Below, in pieces: positions 9,309-17,688 of a stretch of 64,000 nucleotides of DNA (positions are counted from its first letter, which is position 1; each line of letters starts with the position of its first letter). Where the stretch lies: contig CBDHFR010000003.1 of assembly GCA_965262665.1 (NCBI GenBank), positions 1,054,001-1,118,000 of the forward strand. Reading direction: 5' to 3'. The notes under the pieces are model-generated. The model saw only the letters and a program-made list of their open reading frames with translations. It ran no database searches and was not told where the DNA came from. The translations under genes and the position numbers were made by a program. This stretch comes from CBDBND01 sp965262665. Lineage in GTDB: Bacteria > Pseudomonadota > Alphaproteobacteria > Rhodospirillales > Rhodospirillaceae.

Positions 9309-10062
9309 AATTCTTTTCCGCGTGCATAGCACGACATGCTCGGCTCTTTGTTTGCATGCTCAGCATGACCCATATCGTGCACGGTATTGCTCGTGACGCA
9401 TCCTCGAGATACGGCTCCCAGAGATCGATGCGCAGGGTGTCGTTGGGGTTGGCATCCGCACCCCAGAGTTCCTGGGCGGTGAACTCGACCGTGTACAGAC
9501 GCTCCGGCCCATCGCCTTCCAGCCGGGCGCTCACTTCGGGATAGATTTGTCCGCCGTGGTCCCCGGTGATCACGCCCACATGGCCGCGCACGTAGCGGGG
9601 CAAGCGGGTGTGGCCGTCGATGTTGAGGGTCTTGGCGCGGACGCGATTCCCCACCGCGAATTTCGCCGGGGTGTCGATCTGCCGTTCGGCCGACGCGCCG
9701 GTAGCGATGAAGCCCAGCAACCCTTCGGTGGGGATGGGGTCCATGTCTTTTTCCAGCGGCACCTCTTCGCTTGCGGCCAAGGCGTTGAGGTCGGCCTGGG
9801 TGCACAGACCCTTCTCCACCGCCAATTGTTCCAGGGCGTAAAGCCATTTGTCGTAGTAGCCGCTTTTGAGGTACTCGGCCGGCGGCATGTGCTCCATGCG
9901 CGAGCGCACGTTATCGAGCGAGACGCCGAACAGCCCCAGGCTGGCCAGCAGGGTGCCGCAGATGTGCGCCTGCCAGTCTTCGGCAAAGACCGGTTCGTTG
10001 TCTTGAAGAGGCAAGGGGCCGAAGCCGTGCATACCTCCTAAATCATGAACACTATTGGTCAT
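9289..10062 (-). CDS. nthB: Nitrile hydratase beta subunit, first copy (C-terminally extended)
   Basis: The start is the ATG at 10062 (MTNSVHDLGGMHGFGPL), in an ATGA overlap with the alpha-subunit stop. An upstream extension of the frame to 10341 is a shadow inside the alpha gene. Core family features are present through DLWEPYLEDAS. After that point the frame continues for about 40 atypical residues (RAIPCTIWVML...) to a stop at 9289, overlapping the next gene. The normal stop seems lost: TCACGA at 9391-9396 (read on the minus strand) would be TCATGA, a stop/start overlap, before one T-to-C change. Whether the tail is tolerated is unknown. Confidence 0.88.
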   Translation of the reverse strand: MTNSVHDLGGMHGFGPLPLQDNEPVFAEDWQAHICGTLLASLGLFGVSLDNVRSRMEHMPPAEYLKSGYYDKWLYALEQLAVEKGLCTQADLNALAASEEVPLEKDMDPIPTEGLLGFIATGASAERQIDTPAKFAVGNRVRAKTLNIDGHTRLPRYVRGHVGVITGDHGGQIYPEVSARLEGDGPERLYTVEFTAQELWGADANPNDTLRIDLWEPYLEDASRAIPCTIWVMLSMQTKSRACRAMHAEKNYEQYSS

Positions 10063-10670
10063 GGATTGGAAGCGAGCCCCGTGCCGATCATGCTGTCGCG
10101 GGTGACCAACTCGGTCAGTTCGTCTTCGCTCATACCGTCGGTGCCGCCGGGCCGTTCGGGCAGTACCAGGTAACGCAACTCCGAGGTGGAATCCCACACC
10201 CGCACTTCCCTGTCTTCGGGCACCTCGACGCCGAACTCCTTGAGCACTTCGCGGGGTTCGATGACGGAGCGGGAGCGGTAGGCGTGACTCTTGTACCAGT
10301 TGGGCGGCAGGCCGAGCACGGGCCAGGGGTAACAGGAGCACAGGGTGCAGACCACCATGTTGTGTACGTCGCCGGTGTTCTCCACTGCCTTCAACTGTTC
10401 GCCCTGCTGGCCGGCGAACCCCAACTCAGCGCAGGCAGCGGAGGCGTTGTCCAATAGGCGTTGCTTGAACTCCGAATCGCTCCAAGCCTTGGCGATGACC
10501 TTCGCCCCGTTGCGCGGGCCGACCTTATTCTCGAAGGTGTCGATGACCGCGTCCACCACCGCCGGGTCTACATAGCCCTTGCGGGTCAGCGCCGTCTCCA
10601 AGGCCTTGACGCGCAGGGTCAGGTCCGAGGGCGGCTCGGTGTGGTCATGATCATGGCCGTCATGAGGCAT
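10059..10670 (-). CDS. nthA: Nitrile hydratase alpha subunit, cobalt type
   Basis: This 203-residue catalytic subunit carries the metal-binding motif VCTLCSC (Cys108, Cys111, Ser112, Cys113). The Thr in CTLC is characteristic of cobalt-type enzymes, whereas iron-type enzymes have Ser. Two of the cysteines are normally oxidised to sulfinate and sulfenate. SRSVIEPREVL and RYLVLPERPGGTDG are further family signatures. The N-terminus is rich in His and Asp (DGHDHDH), which could bind metal. The start overlaps the stop of the upstream membrane-protein gene (TGATG), and its own stop overlaps the beta start (ATGA), so the operon is translationally coupled. Confidence 0.93.
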   Translation of the reverse strand: MPHDGHDHDHTEPPSDLTLRVKALETALTRKGYVDPAVVDAVIDTFENKVGPRNGAKVIAKAWSDSEFKQRLLDNASAACAELGFAGQQGEQLKAVENTGDVHNMVVCTLCSCYPWPVLGLPPNWYKSHAYRSRSVIEPREVLKEFGVEVPEDREVRVWDSTSELRYLVLPERPGGTDGMSEDELTELVTRDSMIGTGLASNP

Positions 10671-11125
10671 CAGTTTGATCCTTTTTGAGTGTTGCGCGGG
10701 TACGCGAGCCAGCCGGAGAGGAAAATCAGCCAGCCGATCCCTTCGTTGCGCAATTCTGAGATGTTGGTGTCGGTGATGCCGTCGACGGCAAAGCCGTACA
10801 GCCGGAGCGCAACGATCATGGCCATCACCCCGACGACAAAGGTGAGGCAGGGATAGAACAATTTGGGCCGCACCAGGCCGATCACGCTCGCGAAAAACAG
10901 ACTGGAGAACATCGCGCCTAGGCTGGTGCGCAGGAAGGTGACGGAGTGGGCCTCACCGGAAACGCTGACCCCGAACATGTCGATGCCGTTGAGCGGCGTG
11001 AAGGCATAGAGCTGGGCCAGAAAGGCGAACATCAGCACGCACAGGCCCATGATCACCCGGGCATACCACAGGCGGACCTTGCCACCGCTCTCTTCAGAAG
11101 TTTCAGTGCTTTGCTCTTCGGCCAT
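10670..11125 (-). CDS. Four-TM membrane protein leading the nitrile hydratase operon
   Basis: This 151-residue protein has an acidic N-terminus (MAEEQSTETSEESGG) and four hydrophobic helices (about 20-42, 63-84, 91-112 and 128-143). It resembles small DUF4345-like membrane proteins, with low certainty. Its stop overlaps the nthA start by one base. That coupling suggests it serves the enzyme, perhaps in nitrile or cobalt entry or membrane association, but nothing in the sequence proves this. No recognisable nhlF-type cobalt permease lies nearby. Confidence 0.7.
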   Translation of the reverse strand: MAEEQSTETSEESGGKVRLWYARVIMGLCVLMFAFLAQLYAFTPLNGIDMFGVSVSGEAHSVTFLRTSLGAMFSSLFFASVIGLVRPKLFYPCLTFVVGVMAMIVALRLYGFAVDGITDTNISELRNEGIGWLIFLSGWLAYPRNTQKGSN

Positions 11126-11226
11126 CGCTTCTCTCCATCCTTAAAAGGGAGCGTAGCGTGAGTCGGGGGCGGGGGTATAGCCCGCACCGGCGGTACAAAA
11201 AAGCAGACTCCGCACGTCAAAAGACA

Positions 11227-11251
11227 GGCTCCGCCTGGGCTGGACGGAGCC
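11227..11251. other. Hairpin upstream of the nitrile hydratase operon
   Basis: GGCTCCG (11227-11233) and CGGAGCC (11245-11251) can form a 7-bp stem with an 11-base loop. There is no T-run on either side, so a rho-independent terminator is not supported. It lies between the operon start and an IS630-type remnant. Confidence 0.35.
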
Positions 11252-11272
11252 CGTCTCTAGAGAGGTCTCATA

Positions 11273-12129
11273 CCAGCGGTCGTTGAGATTGATTCTCTTT
11301 TAGGGATTCTCCACGGCGCAATGATGTGATTCATAGAAAGCCGGCTTTAAATGGAGGATTTGATGTCGGCGAAGATCCCGTTGCGAACGGACTATGACGC
11401 GGTCCAAGCGCGGGCCTTGACGCGCAAAGCGACAGATCCCAATCAGGTGCGCCGCCTTCTGGCGATTGCGGCGGTTTATGATGACATGAACCGTAGGGAT
11501 GCGGCGGCGGTTGGCGGCATGGACCGCCAGAGCCTGCGCGACTGGGTGTCCCGGTTCAATCAGGCAGGCCCCGAGGGCCTGCACGACCACAAATCTCCCG
11601 GCGCGGTTCCGCAGCTGACGGCGGTGGAGAGGGTGGCGTTGGCGGAGATCGTCGAGGCGGACCCGGACAGCGACGGCGTCGTACGCTGGCGCCGGCTCGA
11701 CCTCAAGGAGGTTATCCGGGACCGCTTCGGGGTGGAGTATCACGAGCGCTCGGTCTCGCGCCTGCTGCACGATCTCGGCTTCTCGCACATGAGCGCCCGG
11801 GTGCGCCATCCGGGCCAAGATGCGGCAATGCTGGAGACGTTTAAAGAAACTTCCCCCGGGCGCTCGCCGCGGCGGTAGCCCACCTGCCGCCCGCAACGCC
11901 GGTCGAGCTGTGGTGGCAAGACGAGATGCGCCTTGGCCAGAAGAACGGCATCGTCCGGCAGTGGGCGCGCACCGGCAGACCTACCTGTCGCACCGCGTCT
12001 TCGACAGTTACGAAGACATCGTCGATGCGGCATGCCACGCCTGGAACAAGCTCATCGACAAGCCCTCGAAAATCATGTCGATTGGTATGCGCAAATGGGC
12101 ACACGAAGGTCAAATTCAATGACCGTTGG
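11273..12129 (+). mobile_element. IS630-family element B, internally deleted (about 857 bp)
   Basis: The ends read CCAGCGGTCGTTGA at the left and TCAATGACCGTTGG at the right. They match in inverted orientation with two mismatches, and TA dinucleotides lie immediately outside (11271-11272 and 12130-12131). The coding sequence inside lacks a central block, so the element is non-autonomous. It sits directly beside a truncated copy of element A, forming an IS nest between the nitrile hydratase operon and a broken HAD gene. Confidence 0.75.
11363..12122 (+). pseudogene. IS630-family transposase, frameshifted and internally deleted
   Basis: The N-terminal half (MSAKIPLRTDYDAVQ...) carries the winged-helix region and RSVSRLLHDLGFSHMSARVRHPG, typical of two-domain IS630 transposases. 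Near 11845 the frame shifts. A second frame continues with PVELWWQDEMRLGQKNG, which holds the first catalytic Asp, and ends at QWARTG. It then jumps to the extreme C-terminus (TYLSHRVFDSYEDIVDAACHA... to 12122). The section with the second Asp and the Glu is missing, so the protein cannot be active. Confidence 0.75.
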
Positions 12130-12155
12130 TATAAGGTGTGGACCGCGGTCCGTTA

Positions 12156-13099
12156 GAGCATTTCCGATTTATTCTGACGCATAGCCGTCAGCAACCAAGA
12201 AGTTCCTGCAGTGCGCGTGATTGAAGAGGCCGCAGACGTTACCGGCGGCTTTCCACAGATCATCGATGGTGCGGGGTTTTAAGCGCTTCATGTGAGCTTT
12301 GAACTTTGAAAATGCGAGCTCGATCGGGTTGAAGTCCGGCGCATAGGGCGGCAGGAACAAAAGCCATGCGCCCCGCTTTTCAACCGCCCGCCTGGCACCG
12401 TCGCGTTTGTCGGCCGGCAGATTGCCGGGGACAACAACAGCGCCTTTTTGAAGGGTCGGGGCGCGTTGCGTTTTGATGTACTGCTCGAATGCATCACCGT
12501 CCATGGCGCCCTCGATCAAATCAGGGCACCCAGGGCGCGGTCAGGCCGTCACCGCGCAATCCGGCAATGAAGGTCATGGTTTTCCAATGACCATGGGGAA
12601 TGGCGGCAACCATCCGCTGGCCGCTGGGACAGCGCCCCCGCAGGCGCGCCATTTTGGTATTGATACTTGTTTCGTCAAGGAACACGATCCTGCCGACCCG
12701 CTCGGGATGGGCCGGGAGCCGGGCCTGACGTTGGCGCCAAACCACGCGTGCTGCCTGCCCATCCGCGCGTTCCTGTTCACTGGCGTGGGCGGTTTTTTTA
12801 AAGCTGATCTTGCGCGCGCGGAACCAGTCATTAATCGTCGAAGTCGGCGCAATCACTTGGTGAACTTCGTCCAAACGCTCAGACAGCTCTTGCAGTGTCG
12901 GGTCTGGCGTCTCCTTAATCCAGCGCAGGATATCCTCGCCGTCAAGGATCAAGACGGCGCTGGCGCGACGGCCGTGGTTTGACCGCGACAGTCCCCTCGT
13001 CTTCATATCGCCTGACATACCGCACCGCCGAGCTTGCGCTCACCTCAAAAAGGGCTGCCGCCTGACGGCGCGACATGCCCGACGCCACTTTCCTCGCCA
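12156..13099 (-). mobile_element. IS630-family element A, copy 2 (truncated, 944 bp)
   Basis: This matches 7572-8515 with a constant offset of 4,584 bp. The left end (GAGCATTTCC) is intact and preceded by TA at 12154-12155. Identity stops at 13099, where the sequence passes into a HAD-hydrolase gene. The right 115 bp and its inverted repeat are therefore gone, together with the 3' part of the HAD gene. A deletion across the junction, not simple insertion, best explains this. Confidence 0.85.
12169..13099 (-). pseudogene. IS630-family transposase remnant (copy of element A)
   Basis: This carries the same three-frame coding sequence as copy 1, including VPGN in place of the second catalytic Asp-Asn and both frameshifts. 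It additionally lacks the first residues of the helix-turn-helix because the element is cut at 13099. Shared lesions mean the two copies descend from one already defective element. They spread by duplication or by a transposase supplied elsewhere. Confidence 0.8.
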
Positions 13100-13666
13100 C
13101 CCAAGGCTGATGACGGCGCTGTCAAAGAAGTCGGGAGACGGTTTACCAAGAATGGTCGCCAGCCGTTTACTAGCAAATTCCAACGCGGCGACGAAAGGGC
13201 CGGCATCCAAACTGAGGCGTTGGTCGTTATCCAGAAAATGCCGATTGCTGGCCAAGGCGAGAAATGCTGCGCCATCCATCAGCAAACGGAAGGCGTCGTT
13301 TAAAGTCTCGTAGGAAAATTCCGTTCCGGCATCACCGATAACCAATGCAGGGGCACGATCAGCGGGCAGGCCGGCGAAATCTTCTTTTAAGTCTGGGTGC
13401 ACCAGCAGATGCGGCGATAAATTGTACTGCTCAAGATATTGCCTGGCAGCGATGGCCGGCATGAATAGGTCTTCGGCCTCTACCGCAAGTCCAAGTGTCT
13501 TTAGCTTAGCCAGCAGCATGGCGCGGGATTTCCGCGTGGTATTGGTGATGAATTTAACGGGTAATCCAGAGTCCATTAGGCGCTGTAAGGCTTGCAGCGC
13601 GCCCGGCAAAACTGTGTCGCCGACGTAGACGACACCTCCGAGGTCGATGAGTACGCCTTTGATCAT
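13100..13666 (-). pseudogene. HAD-superfamily phosphatase (HDHD2/LHPP-like), 3' truncated by IS
   Basis: About 189 host-encoded residues remain from the ATG at 13666 (MIKGVLIDLGGVVYVGD). Motif I is DLGG where many HAD enzymes have DxDG; the LHPP/HDHD2 branch tolerates variation here. Motif II is present as FITNTTRKS, and the Lys region reads LGKPSPDFFDSAV. Translation then enters truncated IS630 element A, so the GDD-type motif IV that binds Mg2+ is missing. The product would probably be inactive. Intact relatives dephosphorylate small phosphorylated metabolites or phospholysine. Confidence 0.75.
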
Positions 13667-13730
13667 GACCCAGCCCCGAGCCTGTGGCTCCTATAGCAGC
13701 ACTGAGATCAACGGATTAAGTATAGCACGA

Positions 13731-14162
13731 TTAGGGAATTGCTTCGCCCTGCGCCTGTTTGATGTAAGCGAGGAGGTCGTCAATGAGCTCGTCCCGGTAC
13801 ATTGTATGACCCAGTTTGCGGGACCCGGGGATGAACGTGACGGGGTCCGAGATCCACGCCGCGATGGTCTCATCGGTCCAGATGATGCCCGAGCGTTTTA
13901 GAGCGGCGGAATAGTCAAAACCCAGCACCGTACCGGCCTGGCGTCCAAACACGCCTCTGAGCGTCGGTCCACCGCCCAGTCGATCCTCACGGTACAAGGA
14001 ATGACAGGGGGCGCACTCCCGGAAGATCAAAGCGCCCCGCTCCGGATCACCCGCAGCTTGGGCTGGGTTGAAAGACCCGGCCAGCAGACCGGTCATGACC
14101 AGACACACCGCTCGAAGATTTTTGAGTCGCACCAGCCGCTCCTCAATCGCAATGAACGACAC
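13731..14162 (-). CDS. Class I c-type cytochrome, single haem
   Basis: The product has 143 residues from the longest start; a Met 22 residues in (MTGLLAGSFNPAQA) would give a more compact signal peptide. The haem site is CAPCH, followed by GGGPTLRGVFGRQAG. The likely distal Met lies in GHTMYRDELIDDLLAYI. The architecture is that of small soluble cytochrome c (c2/c552-like) acting as a periplasmic electron carrier. A related protein is encoded at 42907-43290. It stands alone between the broken HAD gene and a spermidine-synthase-like gene. Confidence 0.85.
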   Translation of the reverse strand: MSFIAIEERLVRLKNLRAVCLVMTGLLAGSFNPAQAAGDPERGALIFRECAPCHSLYREDRLGGGPTLRGVFGRQAGTVLGFDYSAALKRSGIIWTDETIAAWISDPVTFIPGSRKLGHTMYRDELIDDLLAYIKQAQGEAIP

Positions 14163-14204
14163 GAAGACCTTAATACTTGGCAGTGCCTCTGACTTTAATC
14201 CCTC

Positions 14205-14927
14205 TCAATCGGCCGTGCGGGCGAGGTAAACCGTCTGGGTAAAGTCGTTGTTTTGGAGGGGGTTATGGAAGGTCACGGTTTTCGCCCTTGCTTCTGAAAA
14301 CACCTCGCTCAAGCGCACGGTAAATTTGTCATCGGGCAGGTCGTTTGACCACAGTCCGAAAACACCACTTGGTTTAAGATGGTTCGCGAGATGCACCAAG
14401 CCGTCTCGTTCGTAAAAGGATGCATTGTCGGGGTTCAGCAGGAAGTCCGGTGAATGGTCGATGTCGACGAGAATGGCATCGAATTGCCGCGCCGGGCCGT
14501 TTGGATCGAACCCATTTTGCGAGGCAGCCAAGGCAAAGAAGTCGCCGTGGACAAAACGGCAGCGCGAATCAGCGCTCAGTGTTGGCCCGAGCGGCAGCAA
14601 TCCGGTCGTGTGCCAATCGATAACTGCATCCAGGGCTTCAATAACAGTGAGTGAGGAAACGGTGTTGTGCGCCAACACCGCTTGGGCGGTGTATCCGAGA
14701 CCGAGACCGCCAACCACGACATCGACAGTGTCCCGGTCGGTAATGACGGCCAGGCCCAGGTCCGCCAGCGCGATCTCCGATGCGGTAAACAGACTCGACA
14801 TTAGAAACTCGTCGCCCAGCTTGATCTCGAACACATCCACATCGAGAGTCAAATTACGGCGGCGGCGCAAACTCAGTGCACCGATGGGCGTGTCACGATA
14901 GTCCAGTTCTTCAAACAGGGCGCTCAT
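14205..14927 (-). CDS. Spermidine-synthase-like methyltransferase-fold protein
   Basis: This 240-residue protein has a Rossmann-type SAM-binding core: VVVGGLGLGYTAQAVL (motif I), LTVIEALDAVIDWH (acidic loop) and FDAILVDIDHSPD (motif post-I/II). This matches the spermidine synthase/SpeE-like superfamily, many members of which are not true aminopropyltransferases. The N-terminus (TPIGALSLRRRR) also fits SpeE-like proteins. It lies 9 bp downstream of the tannase-family gene stop on the same strand. No partner speD is seen, so polyamine synthesis is not assured. Confidence 0.7.
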   Translation of the reverse strand: MSALFEELDYRDTPIGALSLRRRRNLTLDVDVFEIKLGDEFLMSSLFTASEIALADLGLAVITDRDTVDVVVGGLGLGYTAQAVLAHNTVSSLTVIEALDAVIDWHTTGLLPLGPTLSADSRCRFVHGDFFALAASQNGFDPNGPARQFDAILVDIDHSPDFLLNPDNASFYERDGLVHLANHLKPSGVFGLWSNDLPDDKFTVRLSEVFSEARAKTVTFHNPLQNNDFTQTVYLARTAD

Positions 14928-14936
14928 GACGCCGCA

Positions 14937-16529
14937 CTAAGGACGCGGTGCTTTCTCCCAGTTATTCGGCTGATTGGGATCACCCGACCCTTTGTAACGG
15001 GCCACGTCTGGGAACGCATAAACAGGACGGGTTTGATCATAGTCGGATGGATCCATGGGATGGCGGGCGCGGGGTTGGTTCATCCCCTGCGGCGCTCGCC
15101 TGTGAACAACGACTTGGTCCGGGGCCTCGCCGTTCTCGACCCAATCTTCCAATGCCGTGAGCCAGTCCACTTGGGCCCCGCCAATTCCGCCCATGGTGCA
15201 GTGGAGCATGCTCGGCACCATGAACAGGCGGAAGAAATCCTTGGTCTGTTCAGGTCCGCCCATAGTGCGGGTGGCGGTTTCGTAATAGTCGACGCTGATA
15301 CCGGGCGGAATCTGATCGTCGTCCCAGCCGTGATAGAGCACCAACTTGCCGCCGTTCCGTCTGAACTTGCGCAGATCCGGATTTAGGGCGTTGTAGAGGC
15401 TTTCGGTCAGGCCCATACGCGGCGGGTCGCGGTCAAAGTCGTAGGTGGATGCCGGCGTACCGATGGGCGGGTCGTAGAAGAACGGCATGGTGGTTGCGAA
15501 CTCTTCGCCGAAGGATTGAGGCCCGTTGATCCAGTCGCCGATCTCCCCCTCCGGGCCGATAAATTCCGGCGTCCAGGTGTATTCCGAACCGCGCGACATG
15601 CCGAAGTACCAAGGGTTGCCATTGGCGTCCGTCGCACCGGAATAAATCTTGTTGACCACCTCGACTTCGTCCGCCGTCAGACACGTGTCGCCACCGCGGC
15701 CCCGTCGGCACTGGATCTCCGACGGTTGCCAGTCGCATTGGCGTGGGTCCTGCAAAATGCCGTCTTCCAAACCGTCGGCAGCATCGCATTTGTCCACCAC
15801 GGCTTGGCGAATCATCAGCAGTTTGTTGGGACTGAGAATCGGTTTGCCATCTTCATCTAGGTTGGCCAAAGGATTCCAGACGACAAACAAAAGGCCGTCA
15901 CCGTTTTCGTCATAGACCGGCGCGCCGGCAATGACGCCGTCAAAGTCCCTCGGAAACCGTTGCGCTTCCACCATGGCTTGGCGTCCGCCCGTGGAGCAGC
16001 CCATGAAATAGTTTCGTTGCGCGCGATTGCCGTAATAAACGTCGATAATCTCTTTCGCCGCCACCGCGACCGTGTGAGTGGAACGGAAACCGAAATCGAT
16101 TTCCCCTTGAAGGTTGTTGTAGGCAAACAGCCAGCTTGACCCCTGATGTCCCATATCCGTTTGGACAACAGCGTAGTTTCGCGCCACGCCGGGGTCGGTA
16201 CGACCAGGATCGATGGTGCCGCAATACCCTCCGCATCCCGCCATGAGAAACTTGCCGTTCCAAGTCTCCGTCGGCATGCGCAATTCAAAGCCAGTGTTGG
16301 GCGCAATCAGTCCGCGCACCCGGCACGCTTCCGGCAAGCCGTCACCTGCGGGGTCGACCTGAGACCGAAGAATGCGGGTCGGCGCATCCGGAATAGCGAC
16401 CATGCGGGCTTCAATTTCCGCTCCCAATCCGCTCAAGGCCAGACAGCGGTCCGTGGCGGATTGCGCGTTGGCCGGCAACGCCAAAAACAATGCCAACAGA
16501 AATGCGACTCTTGTGATGATGGTGTCCAT
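14937..16529 (-). CDS. Tannase/feruloyl-esterase family secreted hydrolase
   Basis: This 530-residue protein begins with a Sec signal (to about residue 22, LPANAQS). The nucleophile is in GCSTGG (Ser179), preceded by the Cys that forms the family's characteristic disulfide. The acid is in YHGWDDDQIPP near residue 405 and the His in SMLHCTMGG near 447, giving the CS-D-HC arrangement of tannase/feruloyl esterase. It likely hydrolyses aromatic esters of plant or algal origin in the periplasm. The end (RPVYAFPDVARYKGSGDPN) is typical of bacterial members. No lesion is visible. Confidence 0.9.
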   Translation of the reverse strand: MDTIITRVAFLLALFLALPANAQSATDRCLALSGLGAEIEARMVAIPDAPTRILRSQVDPAGDGLPEACRVRGLIAPNTGFELRMPTETWNGKFLMAGCGGYCGTIDPGRTDPGVARNYAVVQTDMGHQGSSWLFAYNNLQGEIDFGFRSTHTVAVAAKEIIDVYYGNRAQRNYFMGCSTGGRQAMVEAQRFPRDFDGVIAGAPVYDENGDGLLFVVWNPLANLDEDGKPILSPNKLLMIRQAVVDKCDAADGLEDGILQDPRQCDWQPSEIQCRRGRGGDTCLTADEVEVVNKIYSGATDANGNPWYFGMSRGSEYTWTPEFIGPEGEIGDWINGPQSFGEEFATTMPFFYDPPIGTPASTYDFDRDPPRMGLTESLYNALNPDLRKFRRNGGKLVLYHGWDDDQIPPGISVDYYETATRTMGGPEQTKDFFRLFMVPSMLHCTMGGIGGAQVDWLTALEDWVENGEAPDQVVVHRRAPQGMNQPRARHPMDPSDYDQTRPVYAFPDVARYKGSGDPNQPNNWEKAPRP

Positions 16530-16644
16530 GTGTCCCTCCCGTTTGAGACCGAACTTAGCGTAAGAATCGAAAGGCTGCGAACGGTTCAGTGAAAACAGTT
16601 ATCTCCAGTGAACGAAAACAGATTTTCGGTGTTTGATGGGGCGC

Positions 16645-17421
16645 TTACTGTCCGTCGCTGAATTCGCCGGTGTCGAACGGCTTGGGATCGAGAGGAATGA
16701 CAGAAAACGAGTCCTCCCAGGATTCGGGAGTGGTGTCATCATAGCCGATGATTTCAATGGTCTTATTCAGCGCATCAGGATTGTTAAGGGAAGCGACCAT
16801 CACAGCGGCCGCGTCAGCCCGGGCGATATAGCCCAAATCATAAGATCCCATCCCACCGAAATTTATACCCCGTCGGCCGCGTGGCTCATTGCGCAACGCG
16901 ACGGGCCGAACAACGGTATAAGGCAATCCCGAATCCCTCAGGTAATCCTCGCCCAGCCATTTCCAAACCAACACATTATTCACGGCCACATTAGGCATGC
17001 GATCAATTTTTCCTGCGCTCGCAGCGCTCATGAGGACAAATTGCTTAACGCCGTAGTCCTTGGCGATACCGACCATGTTCTTGACACCCTGGTAGTCAAC
17101 GAATTCCGGCGCGTTTGGACCGGAACGAGACGCCGACCCGATGGTTGAAATGACAAAGTCCGCACCGGCGAAGGCTGTTCGAATGCCATCCAGGTCCTGC
17201 ACGTCCATGGATACCCACTCGATATCGGCACTATGGCGTTCTTTGGTTCTTTCCACATTGCGGGTGGTGGCGCGGATGTCATAAGTGCCGCTCTGTTGTA
17301 AAGCGTTGATAACTTCTATGCCTGACTGGCCTGAGCCGCCCACCACCACGACCAAATCTTTAGCAACGGCTGTGGCCGTGCAGACCAAAGATATCAGCAC
17401 TACAATAAGGCTACTTCTCAT
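16645..17421 (-). CDS. NAD(P)-binding SDR-like protein with an export signal
   Basis: The start at 17421 (MRSSLIVVLISLVCTATAVAK) follows an AGAGGA ribosome site and gives 258 residues; an upstream start adds ten. After the hydrophobic leader comes a Rossmann motif, VVVGGSGQSGIEVI, then an atypical-SDR core (TIGSASRSGPNAPEFVDYQG, GLPYTVVRPVALRN) like NmrA/YwnB-type NAD(P)H-binding proteins. A cleavable-looking signal on a nucleotide-binding fold is unusual. The leader may instead anchor the protein. Its role is unknown, and it lies upstream of the tannase gene on the same strand. Confidence 0.75.
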   Translation of the reverse strand: MRSSLIVVLISLVCTATAVAKDLVVVVGGSGQSGIEVINALQQSGTYDIRATTRNVERTKERHSADIEWVSMDVQDLDGIRTAFAGADFVISTIGSASRSGPNAPEFVDYQGVKNMVGIAKDYGVKQFVLMSAASAGKIDRMPNVAVNNVLVWKWLGEDYLRDSGLPYTVVRPVALRNEPRGRRGINFGGMGSYDLGYIARADAAAVMVASLNNPDALNKTIEIIGYDDTTPESWEDSFSVIPLDPKPFDTGEFSDGQ

Positions 17422-17472
17422 GGCCAGTTCCTCTTCGACTGATCGCTCCAATCACTATCATTGTACGGCATG

Positions 17473-17688
17473 TTAGTCTGGGTCTGCGTGCTTTTGTTCT
17501 CCGGAATCACTTTCCTCTGCAGGTGACGGGGTCCACTGCCATACTTTGAGAATCAGCAGTGCAGGGGGAAACAGAAACCCCAGTCCCGTCCAAATGATAG
17601 CGTTGGCAGCCCGCCGCCGGGCCACCCAATTGCCGAGGAAGGCGAACAACACTCCGGAAACGAACGAGATCCACAACATGGGGTCCAT
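17473..17688 (-). CDS. Small membrane protein, unknown
   Basis: The product has about 71 residues starting at the ATG at 17688, or at the GTG at 17691. The stop of the upstream nucleotidyltransferase gene overlaps this start (GTGATG). Two hydrophobic stretches (WISFVSGVLFAFLGNWV and IIWTGLGFLFPPALLIL) are separated by a basic loop RRRAANA, and the tail is acidic. Tight coupling implies co-translation with the nucleotidyltransferase. No family is recognised. Confidence 0.6.
   Translation of the reverse strand: MDPMLWISFVSGVLFAFLGNWVARRRAANAIIWTGLGFLFPPALLILKVWQWTPSPAEESDSGEQKHADPD

Noticed and set aside
9289..10341. 350-residue reading frame covering beta subunit 1 with 93 extra N-terminal residues
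   Set aside because: The extra part is Arg-rich out-of-frame translation of the alpha-subunit gene. The true start at 10062 overlaps the alpha stop and begins with the family motif.
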